A stretch of 64,000 bases of DNA from Candidatus Physcousia equi (lineage in GTDB: Bacteria; Bacteroidota; Bacteroidia; Bacteroidales; Bacteroidaceae): the NCBI GenBank assembly GCA_018065005.1, contig JAGHUD010000017.1, positions 53,729 to 117,728 of the forward strand. Reading direction: 5' to 3'. A program made the position numbers and the translations under genes. The notes below the pieces were generated by a model. The model was not told where the DNA came from. It saw only the letters and a program-made list of their open reading frames with translations, and did not search any database. This document shows, piece after piece, positions 17,793-28,435 of the stretch (the first letter of the stretch is position 1; each line of letters starts with the position of its first letter).

Positions 17793-20123
17793 ATGAAAGC
17801 GCAACACATACTGACCACCCTAATTCTGTCCATACTGACGAGCCTTTTCGCCTCGTGCAATGGCGAGATAGAGAGTGAAGATCGAAACTTCCTCTTGTTC
17901 GACACCATATCCTTCATGCCACGCCACAAGATAGCGCACATCAACACACGCATCACTGGCACGCCCCTACTCGAATACCCCGACGACACCTCACGCACCA
18001 GCTATCGCGTGATAGAATCCTCTGGCATGGGCAACGAACTGCCTGAAGGAGCACGCCCAAAGGTGAGGGGGGTGCGCAACATCGTGCGCGAGCAGATGAA
18101 GCAACTCGACATGAAGGTGCTAGCGCTCATCGACCTCACGCTCTCACAGCCACAGGTCAACAGAGCGAAGATGTCACTCAAACAAATACAGCATTTCTTT
18201 CCAAAAGAAAACATCTTTGTGACCTTTATGGAAGACAGCATGCACATCTCGCCCATCATCCCCCTCATGGAATCGATGATGGAAGAGGACTTCATGAGCG
18301 TAGGGCTGGAAAGTGCCGACAAATACCTCTACCGCAACGTGCTCAACAAACTGCAAGAGTTCGCTTCCGACAGCATCATCGAGGGCAGCAACAAGACTTT
18401 CATTTTGTTCAGCGACGGCATGGTATGGGGCAATGATAAGCCTATGGATCCTGACCACTTCGAGATGCAGCAAGCCTTATTGGACTATGCCGACAAATCA
18501 GGCAAACGGATTCCCATCTTCTTCTTTGGACTGAGCGACGAGGAATCGCTCTCGGCAGAAACCAACACCACCATGCAACTCATCTGCCAGCGCACAGGAG
18601 GTCTGTGCACCCAGGGCTTTGTGCTCGACAATATGCACGATGCACTCTGCGCCGTGCACAATGTCAAAGATGTCGATCTACAGTTCGAACTGGAATTTCC
18701 CGACCGCCGCGTCTTTTGGGGACAAAACACCACGCTCACCCTGCAGTGCTTGCAAGGAGACAGCTTGGTGGCTTATGGCAAGATTGACTATCTCCTCGGG
18801 TCGCTTTTCGAACCAATCATCGTGAATGGCTTGCCACAAAGCATCTTTGTGTTCAGAGGTTTCGTGCTGATTGTGTTTCTCATCTTGCTCTGCTATGTGG
18901 CGCTCCAACTCGTGGTGCCCTATGTGCGACACCGCATCTTCCTGCGAAAATACGTAGCTCCCTACACCGGGGCTGGCATGACCATTTCCGGACGACTCGT
19001 GGGCGACCACTGCTATTTTTGCAAAGCGCCCTTTGAGCGAGGCGACCTAGTGGTGGGGCGTTGCGAACACAGCATGCACAAGGAATGCTGGGACGAAAAC
19101 AACTACCACTGTCCCGAGCATGGCATCCACTGCACAGAAGGTTCCCATTATTACAATTCCCATAAACCCTTCTCGCTTGCCAACGCACCCTTTTACATGC
19201 AATGGGTCATTGCCGGCATGTTGGCTGCTGTGGTGGCATGGTGTTTCTTCTACCTGCTCCCTGCATCCACCAAGTCGCAAATTCTCATGACACTGAGCAA
19301 GTTTGTGTTAGGCGAAGAGATGGCAGAACAGACACTCCAGTTTGCCTACCGTCTGCCCACCTACGGTTTTTATGCTGCCGGCTTGCTCGTCTGTGCCATC
19401 TCGGTGCTCTCAAGGCACCATCAGCCCATGCTCACATTGATACGAGATCTGACCGTGCGCGGACTCTTGGCTGCCGTGGGCGGCTATCTATGCTTCTTCA
19501 TCGATGTGTTGATTTGCGTGGCATTCCACATCAAGGCTGGCAACGATTTGGTGAGCATACTTGCATTGGCATTGATGACGATGTGGATCACCATTGTGGC
19601 TTCCTACAACACCGCCATACGCGTGAACAGACGTCTTGTGGGCATAGCCTTCGTCGTGTGCGTGTTGGGCATGGCACTCAGTACCAACTACTATGTTGGA
19701 GCAGCAGCCGACTTCCGTATCATGCAACTCTTCACACTTGTCATCTACAACATACTCATGATGCTCGCTATGGCCTACGATGCCAAGAGGTCTGAACACT
19801 ATTTCCTGCGCGTGGAAGGTTCTGTCAAGACCACCGACATTGCTCTCTACAAGTGGATGCGCAACAACACACACGCATCATGCACCATAGGAAAGTCGGT
19901 CGACTGCCACTTGCAACTCTCATGGGACATCGACGGTGACGTGGCTCCTCTTCATGCCGAAGTGAAGCTGCGCAACGCTCACCCCTATTTGCTTGCACAC
20001 GAAGATGGTGTCTACACCTCAGATGGTTCACAACTGCATGTAGGTCAATCCCTACGCCTGTATCACGGAACCCAGTTCCGTATTGGCGAAACAACCTTCA
20101 CCTACATCGAAAAGGACTGCTGA
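17793..20123 (+). CDS. Polytopic membrane protein with VWA-like, RING-H2-like and FHA-like domains
   Basis: Lipobox-like LFASC; VWA-like KVLALIDLTLSQ...KTFILFSDGMVWG...RIPIFFFGLSD; CYFCKAPFERGDLVVGRCEHSMHKECWDENNYHCPEH = C-x2-C-x13-C-x-H-x2-H-x2-C-x7-C-x2-H; ~7 TM segments; C-term FHA-like CTIGKSVDCHLQLSWDIDGDVAPLHAEV...TSDGSQLHVGQSLRLYHGTQFRIGETTFTYIE. Confidence 0.7.
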   Translation: MKAQHILTTLILSILTSLFASCNGEIESEDRNFLLFDTISFMPRHKIAHINTRITGTPLLEYPDDTSRTSYRVIESSGMGNELPEGARPKVRGVRNIVREQMKQLDMKVLALIDLTLSQPQVNRAKMSLKQIQHFFPKENIFVTFMEDSMHISPIIPLMESMMEEDFMSVGLESADKYLYRNVLNKLQEFASDSIIEGSNKTFILFSDGMVWGNDKPMDPDHFEMQQALLDYADKSGKRIPIFFFGLSDEESLSAETNTTMQLICQRTGGLCTQGFVLDNMHDALCAVHNVKDVDLQFELEFPDRRVFWGQNTTLTLQCLQGDSLVAYGKIDYLLGSLFEPIIVNGLPQSIFVFRGFVLIVFLILLCYVALQLVVPYVRHRIFLRKYVAPYTGAGMTISGRLVGDHCYFCKAPFERGDLVVGRCEHSMHKECWDENNYHCPEHGIHCTEGSHYYNSHKPFSLANAPFYMQWVIAGMLAAVVAWCFFYLLPASTKSQILMTLSKFVLGEEMAEQTLQFAYRLPTYGFYAAGLLVCAISVLSRHHQPMLTLIRDLTVRGLLAAVGGYLCFFIDVLICVAFHIKAGNDLVSILALALMTMWITIVASYNTAIRVNRRLVGIAFVVCVLGMALSTNYYVGAAADFRIMQLFTLVIYNILMMLAMAYDAKRSEHYFLRVEGSVKTTDIALYKWMRNNTHASCTIGKSVDCHLQLSWDIDGDVAPLHAEVKLRNAHPYLLAHEDGVYTSDGSQLHVGQSLRLYHGTQFRIGETTFTYIEKDC

Positions 20124-20160
20124 GGCTGTGGCTTTGCAGAAACGATTAAGAGAGAAGACC

Positions 20161-21096
20161 ATGCAAATCCATTGCGCACCGCTCCAGGGCTACACCGACC
20201 ATGCCTATCGGCGCATCCTCCACCAACTGGCTGGGGGCGTGGATGTCTTCTACACACCTTTCATCCGTTGGGAGAAGGGCGAGGTGCGTAGCAAAGACGA
20301 GGTGGACATCCTGCCGAAGAACAACGAAGGCGTGCACCTGATTCCACAAATCATCTGCAGCACACCCGATGAGATGAAGCGACTCAGCGACATGGTGGAA
20401 AGCCATGGCTACAGCGAAATAGACATCAACATGGGTTGCCCTGCACCCATGCAGACGAAACTGCAGCGGGGAAGCGGCATCTTGCCCCACCCCGATCGCA
20501 TCCAAGCATTGTGCAGAGAGATTGAGCAGCGCCCAGAACTGAGATGCTCCGTCAAAATGCGTCTTGGGCTTGACCGCAACGACGAGTGGCAACAGGTGCT
20601 GCCCATCTTAAACCAAACACCCCTTCAACACATCACACTGCACCCACGCATAGGCAAGCAAATGTATAAGGGCGAGGTAGATATGCAGCAGTTCTCGCTC
20701 TTTTGCGATCAGTGCCGGCACCCACTTGTCTTCAATGGCGATCTGCGCACACTTGCCGACATCAACCGCCTCACCCACTCCTTTCCACACCTGCAAGGCA
20801 TCATGCTGGGACGTGGTCTGCTGGCGCGCCCCACACTGGCGCGTGAGTTTGCCGACGGGGAGGAATGGAACGATGCCAAGCGCATGCAGGTGCTCTGTGC
20901 CATGCACCAGGAGATGCTGCAATTCGTCACGACCAAGTATAAGGTGGAGTCACAAATCCTTCTCCACATCCATGCCTTCTGGGAATTTCAGGAGGAGATG
21001 CTCGGACGAAAGATCTGGAAGAAAATCATGAAAGCGGGCAATTTGAAAAACTATCTCGATGCCGTGCGCCAATTGTTGCACTCATTTGAGAACTAA
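20161..21096 (+). CDS. dus: tRNA-dihydrouridine synthase (Dus family)
   Basis: MQIHCAPLQGYTDHAYRRILHQL; EIDINMGCPAPMQTKLQRGSG; SVKMRLGL; VFNGDLRTLADI; GIMLGRGLLARP. Confidence 0.9.
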   Translation: MQIHCAPLQGYTDHAYRRILHQLAGGVDVFYTPFIRWEKGEVRSKDEVDILPKNNEGVHLIPQIICSTPDEMKRLSDMVESHGYSEIDINMGCPAPMQTKLQRGSGILPHPDRIQALCREIEQRPELRCSVKMRLGLDRNDEWQQVLPILNQTPLQHITLHPRIGKQMYKGEVDMQQFSLFCDQCRHPLVFNGDLRTLADINRLTHSFPHLQGIMLGRGLLARPTLAREFADGEEWNDAKRMQVLCAMHQEMLQFVTTKYKVESQILLHIHAFWEFQEEMLGRKIWKKIMKAGNLKNYLDAVRQLLHSFEN

Positions 21097-21210
21097 ACCG
21101 CGAGTATCTCCTTTGCTCTTTTTTCGGGGAGACGATATTCTTTTTCGACACAAACCACATAATGAGCGCTACAGAATAATGGGTGCTCCACTCGTCCTAC
21201 AAATGAGCAC

Positions 21211-21316
21211 TTGCAGCAGAAAAGAAAAGTTTCTGCAGCAGAAAAGAAAAGTTTCTGTAGCGGAAACCAAAAGTTTCTGTAGCAGAAACCGAAAGTTTCT
21301 GCAGCGGAAACCAAAA
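21211..21316. repeat. Tandem near-palindromic repeat (AAAAGTTTCTGCAGCAGAAAC-like, ~22 bp period, ~5 copies)
   Basis: gtttctg-(c/t)agc(a/g)-gaaac units in series; same family recurs at ~54157-54226. Confidence 0.9.
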
Positions 21317-21371
21317 GTACCTATTGGTAAGAAAAAAAAAGGGCTGAAAGAAAGTAAAAAAACGCTGAAAA

Positions 21372-21403
21372 TTTGCATGTTTGAATTAAAAACACTACTT
21401 TTG
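21372..21403 (+). promoter_or_regulatory. Bacteroidetes-type promoter for rimP operon
   Basis: TTTG (21372-21375), 20-bp spacer, TACTTTTG (21396-21403): matches TTTG-N19-21-TAnnTTTG consensus. Confidence 0.7.
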
Positions 21404-21469
21404 CAGCGTGAATGTGAAGTGAGGAGCCCGAAAGAGTTCCTCACTTGCGTTAAAATAACAGACTACATC

Positions 21470-21937
21470 ATGATAGACAAACTGAAACTTGAGAGAATTG
21501 TAGACGAGTGGATGACAAGCACCGACTACTTCCTGGTGGATTTGACAGTGAGTGCCGACGACCGCATCGTGGTGGTGATCGACCATGCTGAAGGCGTGTG
21601 GATTGAAGACTGCGCTGACCTAAGCCGCTTCATCGAAGAACGACTAAGTCGCGACGAGGAAGACTATGAGCTGGAGGTGGGCAGCGCAGGATTGGGACAA
21701 CCGTTCCGCGTGCAGCGTCAATACGAAATCCATGTCGGCAAGACGGTGGAGACACAGACACTTGATGGAAAAAAGTGGACTGGCACCTTGCTCAAGGCAG
21801 ACGAATCAAGTTTCACTCTTCTTACACAGCAAAAGGTGAAAGCCGAAGGCGCCAAACGTCCAAAACTCGTAGACATTGAGTTGGAACTGCACTACGACGA
21901 GGTTGCCTACACAAAGTATGTCATCAAGATAAAGTAA
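21470..21937 (+). CDS. rimP: Ribosome maturation factor RimP
   Basis: YFLVDLTVSADDRIVVVIDHAEGVWIEDCADLSRFIEERL...YELEVGSAGLGQPFRVQRQY; followed by nusA, infB. Confidence 0.92.
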   Translation: MIDKLKLERIVDEWMTSTDYFLVDLTVSADDRIVVVIDHAEGVWIEDCADLSRFIEERLSRDEEDYELEVGSAGLGQPFRVQRQYEIHVGKTVETQTLDGKKWTGTLLKADESSFTLLTQQKVKAEGAKRPKLVDIELELHYDEVAYTKYVIKIK

Positions 21938-22055
21938 AACAACAATGCTTAGGCCACAGACCACAAGATGCTCAAACCACATACCCCAAAAAAGAAACGG
22001 ATTCTGTGCCCATAAGCCCTAAGAAAAAGGAAATTATAAAATCAAAAACATACCT

Positions 22056-23312
22056 ATGGCAACAAAAAAAGAAAATGAAGGTGTAGGCCTGAAGGAAGCA
22101 CTTGGCGACTTCAAGCAAGCAATGGACATCGACCGCACAACCATGATGAGTGTGCTCGAAGAATGCTTCCGCAGCGTCATTCAAAAGACCTACGGAACAG
22201 ACGAGAACTACGACATCATCGTCAACCCTGACAAGGGCGACTTGGAAATCTATCGCAACCGCACGGTTGTGCCCGACGGCGAAGTTGAAGATCCAAACAT
22301 GGAAATCTCGCTGAGCGATGCGCGCAAGGTGGAGGACGACTACGAAATCGGAGAAGAGGTGACCGAACAGGTTAAGTTCAGCGATTTTGGACGTCGTTCC
22401 ATCCTCACACTGAGCCAAACACTCAAGAGCCGCATCATGGAGCTCCAAAACGACACGCTCTACAATGAGTTTAAGGACCGCGTGGGAGAAGTGATCAGCG
22501 CAGATGTCTACCAGTCATGGAAACGCGAGACTCTTGTGCAAGACGACGAGGGACACGACCTCATCCTGCCTCGCTCAGAACAAATCCCCAGCGACTTCTT
22601 CCGCAAGGGCGAAACGGTGAGAGCCATCATCCACAGCGTAGACAACACCAATGGCAAGCCACGCATCATACTGAGCCGAACAAGTCCCCTCTTCATGCAA
22701 CGCATGCTTGAGCAGGAAGTGCCTGAGGTGAACGACGGACTCATCACCATCCACAAAATCGTGCGCATACCTGGCGAAAGAGCAAAAATCGCAGTAGAAA
22801 GCTACGACGAACGCATCGACCCGGTTGGCGCTTGTGTGGGTGTGAAGGGTAGCCGCGTGCAGGGCATCGTGCGTGAACTGCGCGGCGAGAATATCGATGT
22901 CATCAACTACAGCAACAACACAAAGGTCTACATCGCACGCGCCCTCAGCCCCGCAGAACCAGAGAATATCGAGATTAACGAAGAGGAACACACCGCTAAC
23001 GTTTATCTCAAGCCCAACCAGGTGAGCCTCGCAATCGGAAAGGGTGGAACAAACATCAAACTCGCCTCTATGCTCACAGGCTACACCATCGATGTATTCC
23101 GCGAAACACAAGAAGAGGATACAGACGACGTGCTGCTCGATGAGTTCAAAAACGAAATCGAACCCTGGATCATCGACGAGATAAAGAAACTGGGCATGGA
23201 AACAGCACGCCAAGTGCTCAACGCATCTCGCGACTACCTCATCCAGAAGTCTGACCTCGAAGAGGTGACCATCGACGAGGTGCTCTCGATCCTCGCTGCT
23301 GAGTTCGAATAA
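22056..23312 (+). CDS. nusA: Transcription termination/antitermination protein NusA
   Basis: S1/KH architecture, RTSPLFMQRMLEQEVPEVNDGLITI, GACVGVKGSRVQGIVRELRGENIDVI, VSLAIGKGGTNIKLAS. Confidence 0.96.
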   Translation: MATKKENEGVGLKEALGDFKQAMDIDRTTMMSVLEECFRSVIQKTYGTDENYDIIVNPDKGDLEIYRNRTVVPDGEVEDPNMEISLSDARKVEDDYEIGEEVTEQVKFSDFGRRSILTLSQTLKSRIMELQNDTLYNEFKDRVGEVISADVYQSWKRETLVQDDEGHDLILPRSEQIPSDFFRKGETVRAIIHSVDNTNGKPRIILSRTSPLFMQRMLEQEVPEVNDGLITIHKIVRIPGERAKIAVESYDERIDPVGACVGVKGSRVQGIVRELRGENIDVINYSNNTKVYIARALSPAEPENIEINEEEHTANVYLKPNQVSLAIGKGGTNIKLASMLTGYTIDVFRETQEEDTDDVLLDEFKNEIEPWIIDEIKKLGMETARQVLNASRDYLIQKSDLEEVTIDEVLSILAAEFE

Positions 23313-23460
23313 AGCTCTCCCCTCCTGCTCCTCCCCCCAAATAGAAGGAGACAAACAAGCAGGACTAACGAGCTAAAAACAAATTAAGAATATAAAAGAC
23401 ACCCTCTAACAAAACCTACTCATCCCATTGGGGGGAGGAGCGGGGAGAGGGACTAAATAA

Positions 23461-26322
23461 ATGAGTATAAGATTAAACAAAGCCATTAAGGAATGTAACG
23501 TCGGTTTGCAAACCGCCGTAGAGTTCCTGCAAAAGAAAGGCTTCAAGGATGTTGAAGCCAACCTCACTGCAAAGATCAGTGACGAGCAATATGAGCTTCT
23601 CCAGAAAGAGTTCGTCAGCGACAAGGGTTTGCGCAAGGCTGCCGACGATCTTCTCATGCAACAGCGCAAGGCTAAGGAAGAGCGCGAGCAAAAGAAGCAG
23701 AAGGAGGTAATGCTCGAAACCACCAGCATTCAAAAACCAAAAATTGTTGGCAAAATTGACCTTGATGGTTCCGCCGCCAAACGAGAAGCAGAAGAAAAAG
23801 CTGCAGCCGAAGCCGCAGCAAGAAAAAAAGCGGAAGAAGAAGCGCGACAGAAAGCTGAAGAAGAAGCTGCAGCAAGACAAAAAGCTGCAGAAGAAGCTGC
23901 AGCAAGACAGAAGGCTGAAGAAGAAGCAGCAGCAAGACAAAAAGCTGCAGAAGAAGCAGCAGCAAGACAGAAGGCTGAAGAGGAAGCTAAAGCAGCAGAA
24001 GAAGCCAGCAAGGCTGAAGCTGCACAAAACGATGCAACTAAGAGCGCTGAAAACACTCCTTCTACTGATGATGGCGTATTCCGCCTGAAACGAGAAGACA
24101 AACCTGCCGTGCAGTTCAATGTAGTGGGCAAGGTTGACCTCTCAGCGCTGAACCAAAGTACACGTCCCAAGAAGAAATCGAAGGAAGAAAAGAAACGTGA
24201 ACGCGAAGCTTCGGCACAGAACCAAAACGGGCAGCAAGGTGGCGAGCGCAAGAAGCGCAACCGCATTGGCAAAGAACGTGTCGACATCAATGCAGAAGCA
24301 CGACAAATCCAGCAGAACCCCAGCCGCAAGAACAACAATCAGCAGCAGAACCAGCAGCAAAGTGGCGGCAAGAAGAAAAAGGGGCAGAAACAACAACCCG
24401 TCGTGCAGCAAGAAGTAAGCGACGAGGAAGTTGCAAAGCAGGTGCGCGAAACCCTTGCACGCCTCACTTCCAAGGGCTCCAAGATGGGCAAGGGTGCCAA
24501 GTATCGCCGCGAGAAGCGCGATGCCATCCGCCAAGGCATGGAGGAGCAGATGGAGAACGAGGCAGCAGAAAGCAAGGTACTCAAACTGACTGAGTTCGTC
24601 ACTGCCAACGAATTGGCTACGATGATGAATATTCCTGTGACGCAAGTCATCGGAACTTGCATGAGCATCGGCATCATGGTGAGCATCAACCAACGCCTCG
24701 ACGCAGAAACCATCAACATTGTGGCAGAGGAATTTGGGTTCACGACAGAATACGTCAGTGCAGAAGTGAGTGAGGCTGTCACAGAAATCGAGGACGACGA
24801 AGAAGACCTCGTGCCACGCGCTCCCATCGTGACTGTGATGGGTCATGTCGACCATGGTAAGACATCACTGCTCGACTACATCCGCCAGACCAACGTCATC
24901 GCAGGTGAAGCAGGTGGAATCACCCAACACATTGGTGCCTACAACGTAAAGCTTGAAGATGGACGCCATGTGACTTTCCTCGACACACCAGGTCACGAAG
25001 CCTTTACCGCTATGCGTGCCCGTGGTGCTCAGGTCACCGACATTGCCATCATCATTGTTGCTGCCGACGACGACATCATGCCTCAGACAAAAGAGGCTAT
25101 TGCACACGCAGCAGCAGCTAACGTGCCCATCGTATTTGCCATCAACAAGATTGACAAGCCCGCTGCCAACCCAGACAAAATCAAAGAAGGACTGGCAGCC
25201 ATGAACTACCTCGTAGAGGAATGGGGCGGAAAATATCAGAGTCAAGACATAAGCGCCAAGAAAGGTATCGGCGTAGAAGAACTGCTCGAAAAAGTGCTCC
25301 TCGAAGCCGAAATGCTCGACCTCAAAGCCAACCCCAACAGAAAGGCAACAGGTAGCATCATAGAATCGTCGCTCGACAAGGGGCGCGGCTACGTGGCAAC
25401 TGTCATGTGCAGCAATGGCACGCTCCGCCAGGGAGACATCATGCTTGCAGGAACCAACTTTGGACGTGTAAAGGCCATGTTCGACGAGCGCGGTCACCGC
25501 GTGCAGGAGATTGGCCCTGCACAAGCTGCCACCATATTGGGTCTCAATGGTGCCCCCACCGCCGGCGACACCTTCCACGTGATGGACACAGACCAGGAAG
25601 CTCGTGAGATTGCCAACAAGCGTCTACAACTGCAACGCGAACAAGGTCTACGCACCCAAACTCGCCTCACACTCGACGAAATCGGACGTCGTATTGCCCT
25701 CGGCGACTTCAAGGAGCTCAATGTCATTGTCAAGGGAGACGTGGATGGTTCAATCGAAGCACTCAAGGACTCATTCGAAAAACTCTCTACAGAGAAGATT
25801 CAGGTCAACGTCATCTACAAAGCTGTGGGTCAAATCAGCGAAAGCGACGTCACTTTAGCAGCAGCATCAGATGCCATCATCGTAGGTTTCCAAGTTCGTC
25901 CTTCTGCTCAGGCACGCCGCTTGGCCGACCAAGAAGGTGTGGACATCCGCCTCTACTCCGTCATCTACGACGCAATCGAAGAACTCAAAGATGCCATGGA
26001 AGGCATGCTCTCTCCCGAGATCAAAGAAGAAGTCACCGCCCAGGTGGAGGTGCGCCAAGTGTACCACATCTCAAAGGTGGGCACCGTGGCAGGTGCTTAT
26101 GTCATCGACGGAAAGGTCAGCCGCACAAACAAGGCACGCGTCGTTCGCGACGGCATCGTAGTCTTCACAGGAGCCATCAACGCTCTCAAGCGTTTCAAGG
26201 ACGACGTGAAGGAAGTGACCACAAACTTCGAGTGCGGCATCTCGCTTGTCAACTACAACGACCTGCGTGAAGGCGACATCCTCGAAACCTTCCAGGAAAT
26301 TGAAGTGAAGGCAAAGCTCTAA
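23461..26322 (+). CDS. infB: Translation initiation factor IF-2
   Basis: [67 protein letters not shown]. Confidence 0.98.
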   Translation: MSIRLNKAIKECNVGLQTAVEFLQKKGFKDVEANLTAKISDEQYELLQKEFVSDKGLRKAADDLLMQQRKAKEEREQKKQKEVMLETTSIQKPKIVGKIDLDGSAAKREAEEKAAAEAAARKKAEEEARQKAEEEAAARQKAAEEAAARQKAEEEAAARQKAAEEAAARQKAEEEAKAAEEASKAEAAQNDATKSAENTPSTDDGVFRLKREDKPAVQFNVVGKVDLSALNQSTRPKKKSKEEKKREREASAQNQNGQQGGERKKRNRIGKERVDINAEARQIQQNPSRKNNNQQQNQQQSGGKKKKGQKQQPVVQQEVSDEEVAKQVRETLARLTSKGSKMGKGAKYRREKRDAIRQGMEEQMENEAAESKVLKLTEFVTANELATMMNIPVTQVIGTCMSIGIMVSINQRLDAETINIVAEEFGFTTEYVSAEVSEAVTEIEDDEEDLVPRAPIVTVMGHVDHGKTSLLDYIRQTNVIAGEAGGITQHIGAYNVKLEDGRHVTFLDTPGHEAFTAMRARGAQVTDIAIIIVAADDDIMPQTKEAIAHAAAANVPIVFAINKIDKPAANPDKIKEGLAAMNYLVEEWGGKYQSQDISAKKGIGVEELLEKVLLEAEMLDLKANPNRKATGSIIESSLDKGRGYVATVMCSNGTLRQGDIMLAGTNFGRVKAMFDERGHRVQEIGPAQAATILGLNGAPTAGDTFHVMDTDQEAREIANKRLQLQREQGLRTQTRLTLDEIGRRIALGDFKELNVIVKGDVDGSIEALKDSFEKLSTEKIQVNVIYKAVGQISESDVTLAAASDAIIVGFQVRPSAQARRLADQEGVDIRLYSVIYDAIEELKDAMEGMLSPEIKEEVTAQVEVRQVYHISKVGTVAGAYVIDGKVSRTNKARVVRDGIVVFTGAINALKRFKDDVKEVTTNFECGISLVNYNDLREGDILETFQEIEVKAKL

Positions 26323-26373
26323 CCAGATCTCCTTCTACTCAAATTTCTCAACCTTATTTTTTCAGTTTCACAA

Positions 26374-26850
26374 ATGCTCGACATCATCATAGTAGCATTG
26401 CTTGCCGTAGGATTCTTTTCAGGATGGAAAGACGGACTGGTCAAGTCACTCTGCTCCTTTGCAGGTTTCTTCCTCGGACTCCTCGTGGCATACACCTTCT
26501 ACATCATGTTAGGCGAAAAGATAGCGCCGCACTTGGGACAAAACGCCCAGGCGGCGCCTATCGTAGCCTTTCTCCTTTTGTGGATTGCCGTGCCCATAGC
26601 CTTGAACTTTGCTGGTTCGGTGCTCACCAAGTGTCTCAATGCGCTCTGCATGGGCTCACTCAACACGCTTGGAGGTGCCGCTATCGGTGTTGTGAAATAC
26701 TTTCTTGGGGCAACGCTTGTGTTATATGTGCTCGTCATGATGAACATCGTTTCGTCAGAACTTGTCGACCACTCGTTCTTTGGAGATAAGATGCTACGTT
26801 TGGCTGACACCATTATGGCACACTTTCGAGAAAAGCCCATAACATTATAA
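26374..26850 (+). CDS. CvpA family membrane protein
   Basis: LDIIIVALLAVGFFSGWKDGLVKSLCSFAGFFLGLLVAY; several TM helices. Confidence 0.85.
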   Translation: MLDIIIVALLAVGFFSGWKDGLVKSLCSFAGFFLGLLVAYTFYIMLGEKIAPHLGQNAQAAPIVAFLLLWIAVPIALNFAGSVLTKCLNALCMGSLNTLGGAAIGVVKYFLGATLVLYVLVMMNIVSSELVDHSFFGDKMLRLADTIMAHFREKPITL

Positions 26851-26966
26851 CGTCTGTTCACATTTTTTGCTCTGGTTCAGAACAACGCGTTAAACTCATT
26901 CTGAACCTCTAAGGGTTTCAAAAAAACATCTGTGAATCATGACTTATGAACTATGAACTAAATTAA

Positions 26967-28418
26967 ATGCAAGACAATAACCAGTTTGTGCGCAAAGTGG
27001 CAGAGAAGAAGTACGAGTACGGATTCACCACCGATGTGCAGACCGAAATCATAGACAAAGGCCTCTCGGAAGAGGTAGTTCGACTCATCTCACAGAAAAA
27101 AGGCGAACCAGATTGGCTGCTCGACTTTCGTCTGCGTGCCTATGAGTATTGGCGAACACAGGAACAGCCATCATGGGGGCACCTGCAGATGCCGGACATT
27201 GACTACCAAGCCATCTCCTACTACGCCGACCCAACAAAGAAAAACCAGGACAAGAGCAACGGACAACAAGAGATTGACCCAGAGCTGATGAAAACCTTCG
27301 ACAAGTTGGGCATTCCCCTTGAGGAACGCTTAGCGCTATCTGGCACTGCAGTGGATGCTGTCATGGACTCCGTCAGTGTGAAAACGACCTTCCGTGAGAA
27401 GCTACGCGAGAAAGGTATCATCTTCTGTTCCATCTCAGAGGCAGTGAAGGAGCATCCCGAACTCGTGCGTGAATACTTAGGCAGTGTTGTTCCGTATCGC
27501 GACAATTACTTCGCAGCACTCAACTCAGCCGTCTTCAGCGACGGATCGTTTGTCTACATCCCCAAAGGCGTACGGTGTCCCATGGAGCTCTCCACCTATT
27601 TCCGCATCAACGCACGCGGTACGGGTCAGTTTGAGCGCACGCTCATCGTATGCGACGAAGGCTCCTATGTATCCTATCTTGAAGGTTGCACAGCACCGAT
27701 GCGCGACGAGAACCAGCTTCACGCAGCCATCGTGGAAATCGTAGTGATGAAGGACGCAGAGGTGAAGTACTCCACCGTTCAAAACTGGTATCCTGGTGAC
27801 AAAGAAGGAAAAGGTGGTGTGCTGAACCTGGTAACGAAGCGGGGACATCTACGTGGCGACAATGCACGTCTCTCTTGGACACAAGTCGAGACGGGAAGCG
27901 CCATCACTTGGAAGTACCCCTCGTGCGTTCTCTCGGGTGATAATTCGCAGGCAGAGTTCTATAGTGTAGCAGTAACCAACAACTTCCAGCAAGCCGACAC
28001 CGGCACAAAAATGATTCATGTGGGCAAGAACACCAAGTCCACCATCATCTCAAAAGGTATCTCTGCGGGAAAGAGTCAAAACAGCTATAGAGGCCTTGTC
28101 AAGGTAAACACAAAAGCAGACGGAGCACGCAACTATTCCAGCTGCGACTCACTGCTCCTCGGCTCAGAATGCGGTGCACACACATTCCCCTATATGGACG
28201 TCCACAACGAGACTGCCATCGTAGAACACGAAGCCACAACAAGCAAAATCAGCGAAGAACAGTTATTCTATTGCAACCAACGTGGCATTCCGCTTGAAGA
28301 AGCCGTCTCACTCATTGTCAATGGCTATGCAAAAGATGTTATCAACAAACTCCCCATGGAGTTCGCCGTTGAGGCACAAAAGCTACTTGGCGTGAGTCTT
28401 GAAGGCAGCGTTGGCTAA
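26967..28418 (+). CDS. sufB: Fe-S cluster assembly protein SufB
   Basis: [33 protein letters not shown]-like, [59 protein letters not shown]. Confidence 0.97.
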   Translation: MQDNNQFVRKVAEKKYEYGFTTDVQTEIIDKGLSEEVVRLISQKKGEPDWLLDFRLRAYEYWRTQEQPSWGHLQMPDIDYQAISYYADPTKKNQDKSNGQQEIDPELMKTFDKLGIPLEERLALSGTAVDAVMDSVSVKTTFREKLREKGIIFCSISEAVKEHPELVREYLGSVVPYRDNYFAALNSAVFSDGSFVYIPKGVRCPMELSTYFRINARGTGQFERTLIVCDEGSYVSYLEGCTAPMRDENQLHAAIVEIVVMKDAEVKYSTVQNWYPGDKEGKGGVLNLVTKRGHLRGDNARLSWTQVETGSAITWKYPSCVLSGDNSQAEFYSVAVTNNFQQADTGTKMIHVGKNTKSTIISKGISAGKSQNSYRGLVKVNTKADGARNYSSCDSLLLGSECGAHTFPYMDVHNETAIVEHEATTSKISEEQLFYCNQRGIPLEEAVSLIVNGYAKDVINKLPMEFAVEAQKLLGVSLEGSVG

Positions 28419-28435
28419 AAAAAACACTTAATACC

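Noticed and set aside
21211-21316. CRISPR-like or phage att array
   Set aside because: Short near-palindromic units with no spacers of constant length; same repeat elsewhere; better explained as dispersed intergenic repeat.
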